33,589 nt of DNA from Branchiostoma floridae (GCF_000003815.2 NC_049988.1:11626404-11659992), one strand, 5' to 3'; counted from the stretch's first letter, positions 1-12,620 are shown. The notes: a model not told the origin generated them from the sequence alone. Translations and numbers: made by a program.

Positions 1-544
1 TGTTATTGGAAGGGACAGTAATGTCATGGAGAATGACTCAACCAAGGTTTCTCTTGATGAGCCTTAGAGCAAATTATTACCCCAAATTGTCTTGGGCTGG
101 CACATAAAAGTAGGTGTTCACAGTTACAATTGTATAACTACTTACCCCCGGTAGGTGTTGTTGGTGCTCTTGACGTAAATGTAATTTGACAGCTAATTTC
201 AATATGATTTAATCATACACACATAATAAATTGAAGACGCACCTCAACACAATAATAAAGAAGATGAGAACTCATATTCATATTCATTATGATTATGAAG
301 ACAGAATACTGTGTGTTTAAATACAAATTTGATTTGTGCGTAACAGAGCTAGGTCAGCAGCATATCATGTATCATACTTAGTGTTGGCATATGTCACATT
401 ACCCTACTTTTCTAACACCACTTTATTGACAATATAGGATCCTATCCCATTTCAAGAATACTGCTAACATTTTCTTGACAAAACACAAACAGATTGATCT
501 ACCCTGGTAATACAGGAAGCATATGTAAATGTAAATACAAGATA

Positions 545-781
545 AAAGTAAACCTCAAGTCAAGCCCCCCTCCCCGCGTACTAAAAGCAAGAATCAGTAT
601 CCTGGATTGCAGATTATTTTACCAGCCAGAGTAGTGACATGAGACTATCATGTAATGTATATACAAAACATCCATGATAAAAAGTAACCCCCAAGCCCCC
701 CTCCCCACATACTAAAAGCAAGAATCAGAATCCTGGATTACAGATTACTTTACCAGCCAGAGCAGTGACACCAGACTATCA
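545..781. repeat. Two-copy direct repeat, period about 131 bp
   Basis: Two similar blocks, about 545-655 and 676-781, share a C-rich stretch, then a segment beginning ctaaaagcaagaatcag (at 581 and 712), and end in a ccagccagag...gactatca segment. They differ by scattered substitutions and small indels, so the duplication is not recent. No coding role seen. Confidence 0.75.
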
Positions 782-3700
782 AGTTCTGTTGTCACAACTT
801 TCCTGAATGTCTCCCTACACACCCCATAATAAAGTGTGCCCTGCACTCTGGTATGCCAAACATTCAGGAACACAAAATGCACTTAAAAATGTAGAAACTG
901 AAGACGCCCCTTTGGTATTACAACAAGCTTCCACAAACACTCTTAACAGCATTTGAAGCTTGTCTTTTTGTCCATGCTTGTTTTTTCTGCTTTCTACCTT
1001 TTTTCCTTTCAATGGCCTCTAAGAATCAGGAAATATAGCAATATCATTAAACATACGGTAACACTGGAGATTGCTAAGCAATGGAATCTATATGTAGCAG
1101 TAATACTGGTGAACAGAAACCTAATCAGCGGCAGTCTTGTTTACCATACTTAAATCTGTTGCCCTAGATGTTGTAGAACAGACCCCCACCATAGCTACTT
1201 TATTCCAAATTGTGCATGGGGTAGATTCTATTTGAATGGGCACTAAAATGGTGCGATGACCTAACCAAAATTTCTTTTGAAATCACATTCTCATTCTATC
1301 TCTCTTTCCTGCTTTAGAATATCCTAGGTGTTCCCAGATTTCAATTTTTATACTTTGGGCCTCGAGTATTTGAGGAAAAAGTTAATACAGATAAGTAAAT
1401 TCTGTAAGTAATATCTGTAACCTTGAGGAAACACCACAGATAGCTGGAATACCTCTTTCTATTCCCTGCCATCAATCAAAGTTCAAAGGTGATGATAAGG
1501 AGTAATTGGTTTAACATGGTCCGTTCAAACTTAAGTATTGTAGGAGTACTGTTGGCTAGAGATAAATCATACCTGTAAGCTTGGTTGTTTTTGCAGGGAC
1601 TTAATTTCATGGTAGAGGGGGAAAGACAGTTTTGCAGTGTTTTAAGTTTGTGGTCGAAAGTATTCTGTTGTACAGCAGAAAAACATCGGAAATGCAAGAA
1701 TGCTATGTTCTTTATTCCTCACATCTGATTGGACAAACCCCTCAAAAATAGAAACAGTATAAAGTACAGTGGCAGCTGTCACACAGGACCATCAAAACCA
1801 GCTGTTCTCTGTGGTCTTTAGTACAGAATAGTTTGTACTACACAAAGACTCTGTTACTAGGAAACGACATTATCCTAATAGATAATCAGCTCAGCCTTTC
1901 CCTTTTAATCGTTCTGAGTTATTAGCGGGCCAAGCTGGGTTTAAAGCGGAACACATTAAACATCTGCCTGAGCAATAAAAAAAAATGACAACATCAAAAT
2001 TAATTTCAAAGATTTACTTTCCAGCACAAAATATTGTTCAAATTGACTTTGTAAGTGTGTAGTGTTTGCTTCTGTTGGCTTCTGGCATCAGAACATCAAT
2101 ACAACATTTGCGTTTACTGAATCAAAACTGAGCTATTAAAGCTTGTCAGTGAACTATAACCTTGGACTAGCTGTTGACAGGCAGGTACCATGCCAAAGGC
2201 AATGTCAAGGTTAAATGCACCAAGGCAGCTGTTTCTGGGTGCAGTACCAATCCCGAAGAGGGGTGGTGCCTGGGCGTTCACCACAATTCACAAATGTGTC
2301 TACCTTGCAAGTTATAGTCATAACAGAGGTGTGTTTATGCTCTTGAACTGTACGTGGGCCAAAGGGAAAATTAAAAAAAAAAGATTTTATGACGTCGCAG
2401 CGTTGGGAAGAGCTGTGTATGTTTGGATTTGGGTAAACTGGGAGAAGAATTTAAGAATCAATCTGAGAATACATCTTTGAAATTTACAACAAGCATCGAG
2501 GGACTTAACCTTATCAATTATTCAAAACAGTCACAAATCTCACATCAATTGTTACATATTTCTGTAAAGGTCACGTTTAGAAATCAGAAATATCATGCAT
2601 GACTTTATCCTTCGAACTTGAATGTACTCTAGGTATGACTACTAGATATGCATACAATGAACAAAGATTGCACTGCATTCTTAAGGCACATTTATGTGTA
2701 TTCAATAAATAAATGTATGCAAAGCAAATATTTTCCATGTGACTGAGCAAAGGCAGTAAGCCGATGAGATCATATAGAAGCTATTCCATTTCATGCATAT
2801 GCTGTATGAAGCATATTAAGATATCTTTTCAAAATATAATTTCCACAACCAGCCCCTTTAACATATTGTTTGCTTCACAATAACTATGTGCATACCCAAC
2901 TGTACAGGTCACAGGAATTGGTTGAGAAACAATTTTTTTTACTTTTCCTAGTACATCATACGTCATGTATGTTTGTAATAGCGAATATTGTAACATTGTA
3001 TATAATATACATTGTAATAATGTGTGATGGGAGCCTTTCTACCTTTTCCGTGCCACTTTTATTTCCAGGTCACGTCACCATTATGTAGCCCTTTGTGTTG
3101 TACTGACAGATCTATTTGCAAAGATGACTTATTTCCATCCATGTGATGGCATAATTATAACCATAATGATGGCAATCACCAAGGCATGAAGAATTGATAA
3201 GCTGGGACATACAGAAATGCTGTCTGTACTGGTAATGTCATGTTCACTATGAAAATTCTTTTGGTCCTAATATTCTTCACACTTCAGATATACAATTTTT
3301 CTAGTCTATAATGTACAGCCTCATTACTCTAACGGGTACCTACTGGCTGTCTCTCAAGGTGAATACTCAAGGTGAATATAATAGACTAACTTGTTGTACA
3401 GTGCAAAATGCAGACTTGTTTTTGCTTGACTTCTTTTGTTGTTATTCCAAATGAGGTTCAACTGCAAGTGCACAGTCACTCACTAACTGGTTTATAGTCT
3501 GTTGTTCCTCGTCTTGAGACAATTAGTCTTGCACATAGATGTCATATTTTGTCGTTGATGCAATATTTCAGTGAAGGATAACCTTCATGCTTATTTCCAC
3601 ATGCACAGGACATGTAGACCTACTACTGGGTTAGTCAAATATATAGTTAGGACTGGGAGAGTAATCAAATAGAAGCTAGCTAGACTGCTTCAGCAAATAT

Positions 3701-5382
3701 ACCTGTCCTCAAAGTAGCACAGTTGAATTTTTTCTTCAAGCTGTGTCATATATGTTTATAGTACAGTATTATTTATTTACATCGCTGTCTCTTGTGATCC
3801 ATATTCTTGTAAGATTTCTTCCAAATTTTTATTTGTTCCATATAATGATGTCTGTACATACCTTACCTTACAATTTATCATATCTAATAAAATAATGCAA
3901 ATATGAAAACTTTATTGATTTCTCTCATATTGTAGTCAATTCATTTTGAATCAGTCTGGGTTTCCAGGTTGTCACAAAATACAGAAGTAAATGAGCAAAC
4001 GTAGAAACTAAGGTGAACTTAAAAAACAAAACAAATGAGGTATTCTTATTAGTTTCAAAAACTTGCACCACATCTATTGAAACATCTAGGATGTTGTTAG
4101 GGAGTGTCCCTAACCCAGACTCTATTCTGTACTAGTAACAGCCCTTATCTTCGGCAGTCTCCAATGTGTACCTTATCAGAGCATACATAACTGACTTGTG
4201 GGAAATCGTTTAGAATCAGTCCACAGTCCAAGATCTGTTATAACAGTCAGGCTGTGGTTAGCTGCTGTGTAACAGATGCCATGCAACTTTCAAAACAGCA
4301 TATGAGGGAAACCATTCAACCTATCCAAAAATATAATCTTATCAACACAGTTGTCAATGACAATCGGTAAACTCCATGTGCTTCCACTATCTTATAGCTT
4401 GACATCTGTTATAAATGCCAGATGGATTATAAATTGCATCCCTGTATCTTGAATATGTACAGCCTTGTGAGTAAACAATTAACACATGCTGTCTCTGAAA
4501 CCACATTTAGATTAGGATAGATTAATCATCCAGCAAATACTGAGGAATATCAGCCTTTACTTCACAATCACGGTAAAAAAAACTAATGCTTTGCAGCTTA
4601 CCATTGTTAGGTTTACATCTACTTTGGTCAACTGCAAGTTTGTTTTGAAAGGGAAGTTTGTTGATGAATCCGACATTAACCCAACCAGTTGTCTTGAAGG
4701 AAAACAAATGACCAACTGAAAGGAATTTATTACATGTTTTATTACACAGACAATTGGAGACAACACAAACACCTGTAACTTGTCTAGAAAGAGAGAGACA
4801 AGTGCACAGACTATTCATGATATCACACCTATCTGCCATTATCACCTCAAAGTGAGATACAATTTCCAGAGACATGCAATATCAATTGTGAAAATCACCA
4901 CGGGCTGACAGAAACAAACGGCATGAAAGAAAAAGGTCACCATTTTACCCCTCAACCTCTAGATTGGATAGCAAAAGAACAAGCCAAAATAGGATAAATG
5001 TTTGGCTTTGAAAGGGCTTCAGGCATTTGCATAAAATCTCAGCTCATTTCGGATAAAAAGTGTTACGGACAGTTGAACCACAAAGACAGTAACATTTTGG
5101 GTCCTGTGCTTAGAACAACAAACACATTAAAAACACAAAAACATGGTGAATCGGAATGCTAATTCTTGGTTTATTTAGATTCAACAGTCAAGTCTATGGT
5201 AACCCCTGAACTGGAACCCTGGTCCCTCCCCTGACTTTCCCATGAGACTTTAAAGTTGCATAACTGAAACCTAACTCTGCATGGCAGGCCGCCTGGCCAG
5301 GACAACCCTGGACCATGTCATCTGGGGATGGTACATTTCTGGTCCATGGGGCAACTGAATTAGTACCACTAGAATTCATCTT

Positions 5383-5478
5383 GATAGCCTGGATACCAGA
5401 CCCCAGCCTGAAGTCAAAAAGATCTATCAAGTGATAGATATTTTTGAAATTGGGCTGGGGTCTGGTATCCAGGCTATC
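5383..5478. repeat. Perfect 26 bp inverted repeat, MITE-like hairpin
   Basis: The left arm (5383-5408, starting gatagcctggatacc) and the right arm (5453-5478) are exact reverse complements over 26 bp, with a 44 bp loop. Inside the loop, ctatca-ag-tgatag forms a second small hairpin. The arrangement resembles a short foldback or MITE-type non-autonomous transposon. I did not find a clear target-site duplication. Confidence 0.7.
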
Positions 5479-5692
5479 ATTTTGAGTGATGCTGAAAATG
5501 CAGTTACAACCACAGCAAACTGTACATCTCTATCAAGTGTACAAAAACGGAGCTAACTTTAATGATTGGCACATTCACGTACGTTGCTTTGTTGGATACA
5601 AATTTATATTCTGACACCTACATTGTATATTCTTATATCAACCAATGCTATTCTTTACAAACTATAGAAAAATTGCAGCATCTCTCTCTGCC

Positions 5693-5720
5693 TGTGTGTG
5701 TGTGTGTGTGTGTGTGTGTG
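5693..5720. repeat. (TG)n microsatellite
   Basis: Uninterrupted run of 14 TG units. Confidence 0.95.
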
Positions 5721-6252
5721 GAGAGCAATTCAATGTTCAAGATGGCTTTTCTTTTCTGTTAAACAACACTAACTCTACTCTATACTTCTGAAGCTTAAAA
5801 CATGGCCACTCTGTCAACTGGAACCTGCGGTACTAGTATATGTTACATACAACATCACTAATGGGTGTCTTCAGGAAACTTGGGTCATTACACAAGCATT
5901 TTCTCACTTTCTCAATAAATGACCCCAGTTCATGTACTCCCTAACAAACTCTCCCTCTATCAAACTCAATCTAATGTTGCTGGCACCAACTGGAACCGTG
6001 CCTATAGAATTCCTCCCCTGCGAACAAGCATGTTCCACTTGTAACGGAATGTCTCCAGTCATGGCATGAATTCCCTGGAATGCTTCAAGTTGAATGGATC
6101 TGTGGTTGGGAATTGGCAAGTACATTACCCTGCATTGTAGTCTGGTACGGTTGCAACTCAATCACTCGACCTACCATCGATTCGAAATTGGCTCTTGCCT
6201 TGAAACGAAAAACAAAAATGGAGCACACTCTCTGTTATCGGTTTGCACTTTG

Positions 6253-6385
6253 CAGTGGAAAATTCTCAATTGAGAGAGCCTCAAGCAAAGAGCTTTCTCT
6301 GTCAGTGTCATCTAGTATGAGTACACAGAAGTGTTCCTGTATTTGAAGTGGAAAACTTTCAATTGAGACTAAGCCACGAACAAGG
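6253..6385. repeat. Imperfect direct repeat, period about 93 bp
   Basis: A block beginning agtggaaaattctcaattgaga (near 6254) recurs in altered form near 6348 as agtggaaaactttcaattgaga. Both copies continue through a similar aag...agctttctctgt / aggagttttctctgt segment. This is an old local duplication. Confidence 0.6.
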
Positions 6386-9300
6386 AGTTTTCTCTGTTAT
6401 TTAGGACTTCTATATCTTTGTATAAAGACAAGACCGTTTTTAGACTTATTTCACTCTCTTACATTGAGACATGTTAATAAGCCATGTTGAGGTGAGTTTG
6501 TAGAGGTGAGTTTGAGAGTTAACCCAGACATCACAGACCAGCGGTCCTGGGTTAGATTAGAGGGTCTACTTGCGCTGGTATTTCCCTCCTGAAACAGACC
6601 CCAACACCCCAGGGCATGTACCCCGACCTGAACGACCTCCGACATCAAACACGGAAGGTAGATATCATCACCATAGATCCTTTTACACGTGAACTCTGTT
6701 TTATGATATGGTTAGTAAACAGTAAAATAGCAGGTCTTTTACAATAAAATTCAGAGGACTCCTGTATTGGTAGACCTCTCCTCATAATATGAGCCCAATG
6801 AAATGAAATGTGAAGTGATAAAAAGGTTATGCTGGTTTCAATTCCTCTCAAATTTTAACTGAAACCATCACAGGCATCAGCACATTTCCCCAAGCTCTAT
6901 GGGGACTAATGTGGATTTATACTCACAGTTTACATGTCAGTCAAAACTCAAACAGCATGAAACATGGCAACGCGCTCTTGAATTTCAAGTTGAAACATAG
7001 TTGCCATTCGTACCAAGTAACTTTTACTTCTTGTAGTTTAAGCGTATATCAAACATTTCTTTATTGGTTTAATTCCTTCAAATATGAACTGTATGATCAG
7101 CTGTGGTGCAGCAGTACCACAAGCACTGGTAACTAAAGATCTCTTGGAATGAAATGAAAGGTGCTCACAAGGCAGAACAGGCCAAGTACTTTTCTGTGTC
7201 AGTGCTTTTCTAGGTCCCACCAAATAATGGTATTCTGGTCAGGGAAACTTGAGACAACTGAAAAAGCGTCAAGTTTGGGAACCTTGAGATGACTGAAAAT
7301 GAGCCAAGTTGCTGTTACTTGTCACCAACTTTGCGGGACATGTCAGTGGTATGACATATTATTACTAACACGGCTACATCCTTCCTTTGAAAAGTATCAA
7401 ACTTTTTCAACAGTGTAACATAAATACAGTTGTAGTACAATGCCAACACAAAGGTATACACGGATCAGCTTTAGCTAATAGGTTGTAAAGTGGTATCCTC
7501 TTTGTGAATGTACATAACATTTCAAGAAATGGCATTACTTGTCAATCATGGCATAAGGGCCTCCTTATAGATGGTACAAAGATAAAAATCGGAGAGAGAA
7601 GTGCTTAGTGGAATGACCAGAATGGCGAACATGGCAGACCAAAACAAAGTGCTTTTCCTGAGTCAACAAAAGCTTAGTTGGCCATCACATGACCTATTGA
7701 GTAGAGTAGGGTAGAGTAGACATCTTCGGTTTGGTAGGAGTTGTTACTCCATGGATACGTTCATGGATGTATGAACCGTTCCATGAACCCTTTGATCAGC
7801 TGACTGTGATGGTTTGGTTGTTTTTTCCAATTAAACTACTATACTTAGGCATACATACTAATGCTTACTTGTATGTACATGTACAATGTACAAGGAAACC
7901 AGCACAGCAGCAACATTGGTTCTTTGGTAGGTTTTGATTCACTTTTTATCTCTTTGACAAGACACAGCATTCACTATAAAATAGTATAAACCAACTATGA
8001 GCCTTCAGAGTCTCCAGCAGTCCAAGTTCTGTTCCAAATATAACCAAAGTTTTTGCAAACTGAGTCCACGTTGATCCCTAAGCCATTCTCAAGCTCAACG
8101 TACATTCCTAACATGTCTTAAAAAGTAAATGCCCCAGGTTTTAGTGGGGGGAGGGGGGCTATTTGTCATACAGTTTGTGGGTGGGTCTCAGCTGGAATAA
8201 CACAAGTGCAACATCAGTCATATACAATGAGTAGAAAACTATGATAGGTATGCAAATTGATGATAATACTGATATCTGGGGTAGTATGCTGCACTAGAAA
8301 CCCCAGCTCACACCGTATAAGCTTTGACTTATTTCTGCGCTCTCAATAATTTCTTGCGTGTTCTGCTTGAGGGCTGACTTGACTTTACGTTCCACTGCTT
8401 TAACATGTCTAATCTTCTCATATGACTTCAAATTCACGTTAGACTATAATAATGGTTTATTTGGCATAAGCATCTTTTCATGTCCTGAAGCCATTCTTGC
8501 CTCTTTAACCTCATTAACTTGTACCATACCCACAGTATATAACATGAGCGTACAAATGTATATAGTAATGCCTTTCCTCAGTTCTTCACAATTGGTGTCT
8601 TTCCAGTAATTACTAGTTGCAGTAGTCTTATAGTTATATATCAACGTGAACAATTTAGTTTGGGTCAAATAAAGTTCAACTTTGCAGTACATGTATTAGA
8701 GATGGGAGTGGCATATCGTGTACTTTTGTCCTACAAGTGAGGTGAACTGAGAGAACAAAACAGAACAAATGCTGCATATTCTTTCTTGTACAAAAGTAGG
8801 ACAAATCTGTCAGTTTTGTACCACATTTTTCACATAAAATACAGGACTGGAGGCTATTCTGAGAGCTGTATACACATGACAGCCAAATGTTCTGAAAAGA
8901 ACAAGAAGACTTACATTTCATGAATACCAGATATGCAGTTCTGTGAACTGCTAAACAAATACTGTTGTCTGTAAAAGTTTATAAGGTTGCTCATGAAGTA
9001 ATGCTGCTCCACAAAACTTTAAACATCGCAACATAAAACTGTACCAACTTCTTGCTTAACAACCGTATTGAAGCTTTATCTGGAAAAATTCTTCCATCAT
9101 CAAGACTTCTAAACATACAAATGTTGTTGCTGATTTTTAATGGATGTCCATTATATAAACTGTCCTACCCTGTGATGGCTGTCCTGTGTGTTTACTGAGA
9201 CAGGTTTGTTTACGTTTCCTGATAAACAGGCAGCCTAGAAAGGAAACAACCCAGCCCGGTATCATTTCAGGAGCATCTTTTAATGCAAAAACGTTCTCAT

Positions 9301-10092
9301 ATCATATGTCTTTCTTTTTTTCCCTGAAAATAAATTTTGAACCGACATTCTTTGAGATTCATCACTGGCCTTGGAGAGTTCTACGATTGCTTGAACAATG
9401 GAATATTCAAGATCACATGGATTTTTGTGTACATTTTGATGGTAACAGGCCAACAGACCCTGTGTCCTTTGGGACCTATTTCAATGCCAGCTGTATCACT
9501 GGTGATAAATGGGGGGTAAGGTTTTGTCTATCAAGTTGGGTGTCATGCAGGGCTAGAAAATCTTACAACTTGCTGCTAGAAACTCTTGAAAGTTGTAGGG
9601 CAATTTGGGCGAAGTACTTTGTGGTTTCACAGTACACTGTGGTTTCCATAAATGTATTTCTCTTTTCGGATGTGATATCAAATGTGAAATTTTATTTCGT
9701 TTCAATTTGGCTACATTATACATACATATTCTTGAATAACCACTTAGTAGTTGTATTGGTTTGTCTCTAGTTAAGTCACTAAATTTGACTAAAGCAATAT
9801 GAACATACAGTAATAGCATCGTGTTAAGCCACACAACTGTACTGGTCAGCAATGATGAATGAAAAATTGAAAATGATCCAAGCATGATTCCTAGCAACTC
9901 TTCTGCAGACCTGATCGCAATGTGGGAAAATCTATGTAGCCATCCCCAAATGTAGCCTCACATGGAGAGTGAAGCACTTTCACTAATTGTTTTCTTTCTG
10001 TTGAGCACAATGGCATTTCCATGACAATGAAGAAAGCCACATGATTGGGTTCAAGATGACCCTGGTGATCATATGTACATCAGAAATCTCAG

Positions 10093-10301
10093 TACGAACA
10101 GGGGTAGGGTGGTGGAACCTCCAAGCAGATGTATGGAGAGGCTACGTCTGCTTTGAGATCACAAATAGCCTGTGTACCATCGTCCGCAGTAACCACTGAA
10201 TACTTAAGCTTGCTGAGGATGGTACTCAGGCTAGGATCACAAGGGGTTGTGAATTTGAATTTGATCATCGCTCCTTCTTGTGTTTTTAATACGAACAGGG
10301 G
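10093..10301. repeat. 185 bp segment flanked by 12 bp direct repeats
   Basis: TACGAACAGGGG occurs exactly at 10093-10104 and again at 10290-10301. The 185 bp between them are more GC-balanced than their surroundings and are open on the minus strand, where an ORF spans most of the segment. The arrangement could be an insertion with a long target-site duplication or a small local duplication. I do not recognise the encoded peptide and see no terminal inverted repeat. Confidence 0.45.
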
Positions 10302-11284
10302 GTTCATTTCAAAGCAGAAGTAAGAAGCTCAGATCTTTATTTTCTGGGGACTCTCATATTTCCTTGGGTAATTACTTACAGGTGTAGAACCAAAGCTTGG
10401 GAGACTGCCACAAAACATGGTATATATACATATCCCTGTGTGCATTTCAAAATGGGGTCACACTTCTAACCATTGGTAAGAATTTGACAGCAGCTTGTTG
10501 ATACAGAGGCCGGTGGAAGTGGGGAATGTCTAATCTCCAAGCAGATCTTGCTGTGGCAAATGGGAAGGAGTTTAGCCGGCAGAGGAGTTATTAGGGAATG
10601 TCACGGTATGTACAGTTGGGTGATACAAAATGTAGTCTACAACTACACGATAATATACCCTTACATGAACAGGGATGGTTTGAATTCTCTGTTCTACTTG
10701 TGAGCAAAATAAATGAGGTAAACACCCATGCTTCATACTGTAGTGTTGTCTGAGTTGAGTCATTTGATTAGTCATATATGCATTGGGAATTCATAATTGG
10801 TCTCCAAACATCAAAACACAAAAACCTTTCTGTACTTAACACTGTGTCTTGTAAACATAACCCTAAGGACATATGTCTAGTTTCTTCCATGTAATTAATC
10901 TGAAGGCGCTAGCGGCGTTTTTACTATGAAGATGAACTGTGCACAAAGAATTGTCCCCCACCCTGGTCAAAATGAATAAGAGTGACTGCTGTCATTCAAA
11001 AGGTAGGGGGTAGGATATTGGTCACTTCGCACGACCCACTTCTGTGTTGCCCAGTTTATCTGGTGTGTGTCTGGTTGATTGAAAGCATTTGGAGAGGTAA
11101 AACTCCCCGTGGGTCGGGCTGTGATCACAGTCAGCTGGTGTGGGTGGGGCGAAGCGCGCAGGCCTGCTGTGTAGATTTCATCAACAGCAACATTGTATCA
11201 ACTTTCAAACCGTTACAACAAGTCGATCATTTATCTGAAAGCCTTCTCCTTTGGTTTAGATGATTTTGAATGGATCATACTCAC

Positions 11285-11428
11285 CGGTAGCTCGATGGTC
11301 ATGTCGGTATCGTCCAGCAGGATCACCTTGCACGTTATTGTCTTCTCTTTCTTGCCCGAGACGTGAACCTCCCCGTGCGCTGGTCTGTCCTTTCGCCTCC
11401 GAAAGGTTTGTCGCAGAAACCGCAGCAT
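11285..11428 (-). CDS. EPB41L5: EPB41L5/EPB41L4B-like FERM protein, first coding exon
   Basis: The exon encodes 48 residues starting MLRFLRQTFRRRKD and ending in ITCKVILLDDTDMTIELP, followed by a consensus donor (gtgagt at 11284-11279), phase 0. The basic MLRFLR-type N-terminus and the first beta strands of a FERM F1 lobe match vertebrate EPB41L5 (Lulu/YMO1) and EPB41L4B (EHM2). These are cortical FERM proteins that regulate actomyosin, the Crumbs polarity complex and epithelial-mesenchymal transition. The ATG is chosen because an in-frame TGA lies two codons upstream. It sits in CpG-rich DNA, as expected for a first exon. The remaining FERM exons should lie further left on the same strand, beyond a very long intron; I could not find them in the window. 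EPB41L5 and EPB41L4B are vertebrate duplicates, so this is probably their common orthologue. Assignment rests on only 48 residues, supported by the PTPN4 neighbour. Confidence 0.85.
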
Positions 11429-11720
11429 TTTTCACACTCCTCCTGGAAAAGATCCGCGCGCGATCGCTTCCCCTGGCCCGGTAAGTGGGCTACAATACTG
11501 CCATCAATCGGAAGTAATCCTCGGTGTCGCGAAGGCCACGATCCGGGCGCGGAGGACTTGCCAGGAGCAGGTTTTTCTTGGGGTTGAAGTCGCAGACAAA
11601 CGTTGTTCACCTCGGAAATGTGGTGCTACACCCAACTGATCCCGGGCTGTGCCAATTTCAACCCGTGCGCACAACGGATGCGCAGTGAAAAGTAAATACC
11701 ATAACCGCACGCTAACGTAC
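11285..11720. promoter_or_regulatory. CpG-rich promoter region of the EPB41L5-like gene
   Basis: This interval contains many CpG dinucleotides (runs such as ccgcgcgcgatcg near 11455) in a window that is otherwise CpG-poor. It overlaps the first coding exon and its presumed 5' UTR. No TATA box is evident. The transcription start is inferred to lie between about 11440 and 11700 on the minus strand. Confidence 0.5.
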
Positions 11721-12119
11721 AAATATCCATTTATTTCCGAACAGGCTATATTTCCTGATAAACACCGTTGAAATTTCAACAATACTAAATTATTTGTTAT
11801 TCATTTTGTAAAATTGATGAGCAAATATACATATTTATTTGCAACAAAAGGATAATTCAACACCATGCTATTTCAACATATCGGTTGCGATGAAAGATTT
11901 GCTCACTCAAATAACAGGGGTCTTGAAAAGATAAAATTTATAAATCAAGTGACAACAGTATATATAAACAATATATGAATGATGATAGTAAGTTCTAAAG
12001 AGAACGTTACTTGTTAATTTATCTATATATTTTTTAAAAGAAGACTATGGTATATTTCTTATTTCTTTGCTCGTTTATGTATTCTATACACCCCTATTTC
12101 TTGACGAGTTGGTACTATC

Positions 12120-12310
12120 CCTTACGTCACGGGGAAGCCGTCTGGAGGAATTCCCCCCACAGGAAGAGCGCGTCAGACTGGTGCGTTCCTTTCTGCTTCT
12201 GTCATTATTTGCGGTAACGCGTGCGAACGGGAGATAATGAGTGTTTTTACACCACAGACGGTGTTACCGTGATTCGTATCCTGTTTGTTGTTTAACGTGT
12301 CTTCCTTCAG
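12120..12310. promoter_or_regulatory. Second CpG-rich block in the divergent interval
   Basis: A local cluster of CpGs (including gcggtaacgcgtgcgaacgg) with a CRE-like TTACGTCA near 12123. It lies between two divergently transcribed genes, about 0.7 kb upstream of the EPB41L5-like ATG and 2.4 kb upstream of the TMEM177 ATG. It may serve either gene or hold a 5' noncoding exon of TMEM177. This is inferred from composition only. Confidence 0.35.
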
Positions 12311-12531
12311 TTATCTCGACTCACACCTGACTGTGTCGGGGTGGGAGGGGGGCACACATGTCTGGTCAAGGACTAGATTAAAACTTTCGGGCGTGTTAAA
12401 CCTCTTTTTTCGTTGATATTGTGGATGTTGAATATCGGTATGTTTGTAAAACACAGATGCATTAAGACTAAGAGCCACTCCATATACCCTAATGATCAAA
12501 TTATATGAGCTATTGTATTAAACCAGTTAGA

Positions 12532-12550
12532 CAAATTCTTCAAGAATTTG
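12532..12550. repeat. 19 bp palindrome with heat-shock-element-like core
   Basis: CAAATTCTT-C-AAGAATTTG is a perfect palindrome with 9 bp arms and a one-base centre. It contains TTC and AAGAA elements resembling a heat-shock factor site, but the spacing is not canonical. Confidence 0.4.
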
Positions 12551-12593
12551 CTGGGTACTGGTGTTACACAAGAACATTTCAAGTCGGGTAGTA

Positions 12594-12620
12594 GTACTAG
12601 TACTAGTACTAGTACTAGTA
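12594..12620. repeat. (AGTACT)n short tandem repeat
   Basis: About 4.5 copies of the self-complementary hexamer AGTACT/ACTAGT phase. It sits in the interval between the divergent genes. Confidence 0.9.

Larger units (their letters stand above)
1..11284 (-). other. Presumed first coding intron of the EPB41L5-like gene
   Basis: AT-rich sequence with no exon that I can support. I looked on the minus strand for FERM F1/F2 signatures (motifs such as YFGL, HWLD and the EPNNLREE region) with flanking splice sites and found none. The interval holds a duplicated segment at about 545-781, a TG microsatellite at 5693-5720, a perfect 26 bp inverted repeat at 5383-5478, imperfect direct repeats near 6253-6380, and a 185 bp segment between 12 bp direct repeats at 10093-10301. 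Several chance-length ORFs are present without convincing coding character. Confidence 0.55.

Noticed and set aside
144-190. Exon-like minus-strand piece between ttag and gtaag near the left edge
   Set aside because: The translation does not match any FERM segment and the length is too short to support a call.
2190-2480. 96-codon plus-strand ORF with a fair start context
   Set aside because: No recognisable domain, a poly-A-encoded Lys run, and AT-driven composition; not distinguishable from chance.
4522-4875. 117-codon minus-strand ORF with several Cys, containing an exon-like piece at 4602-4640 (LTKVDVNLTM)
   Set aside because: The short piece vaguely recalls a FERM strand, but the surrounding frame does not match EPB41L5 and the expected preceding exons are absent.
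5904-6161. 85-codon minus-strand ORF resembling a retroelement polyprotein fragment
   Set aside because: No protease, RT or gag motif could be identified, so there is no basis for a call.
6451-6648. GC-richer minus-strand ORF near 6.5 kb
   Set aside because: No splice-site pair or known motif; composition alone was not enough.
8143-8193. G-rich stretch as a possible G-quadruplex
   Set aside because: The G runs are separated by a loop of about 24 bases, too long for a convincing quadruplex.
9186-9770. 194-codon plus-strand ORF
   Set aside because: An ORF of this length can arise by chance in AT-rich DNA of this size. It is rich in Phe, Leu and Trp from T-rich sequence, lacks a domain I recognise, and its start region is low-complexity. 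Only the short exon-like part is kept as a finding.
10381-10405. 25 bp microexon-like interval on the minus strand (ggcag ... gtaagt)
   Set aside because: Good splice consensus but too short to test for coding content and no matching protein segment.
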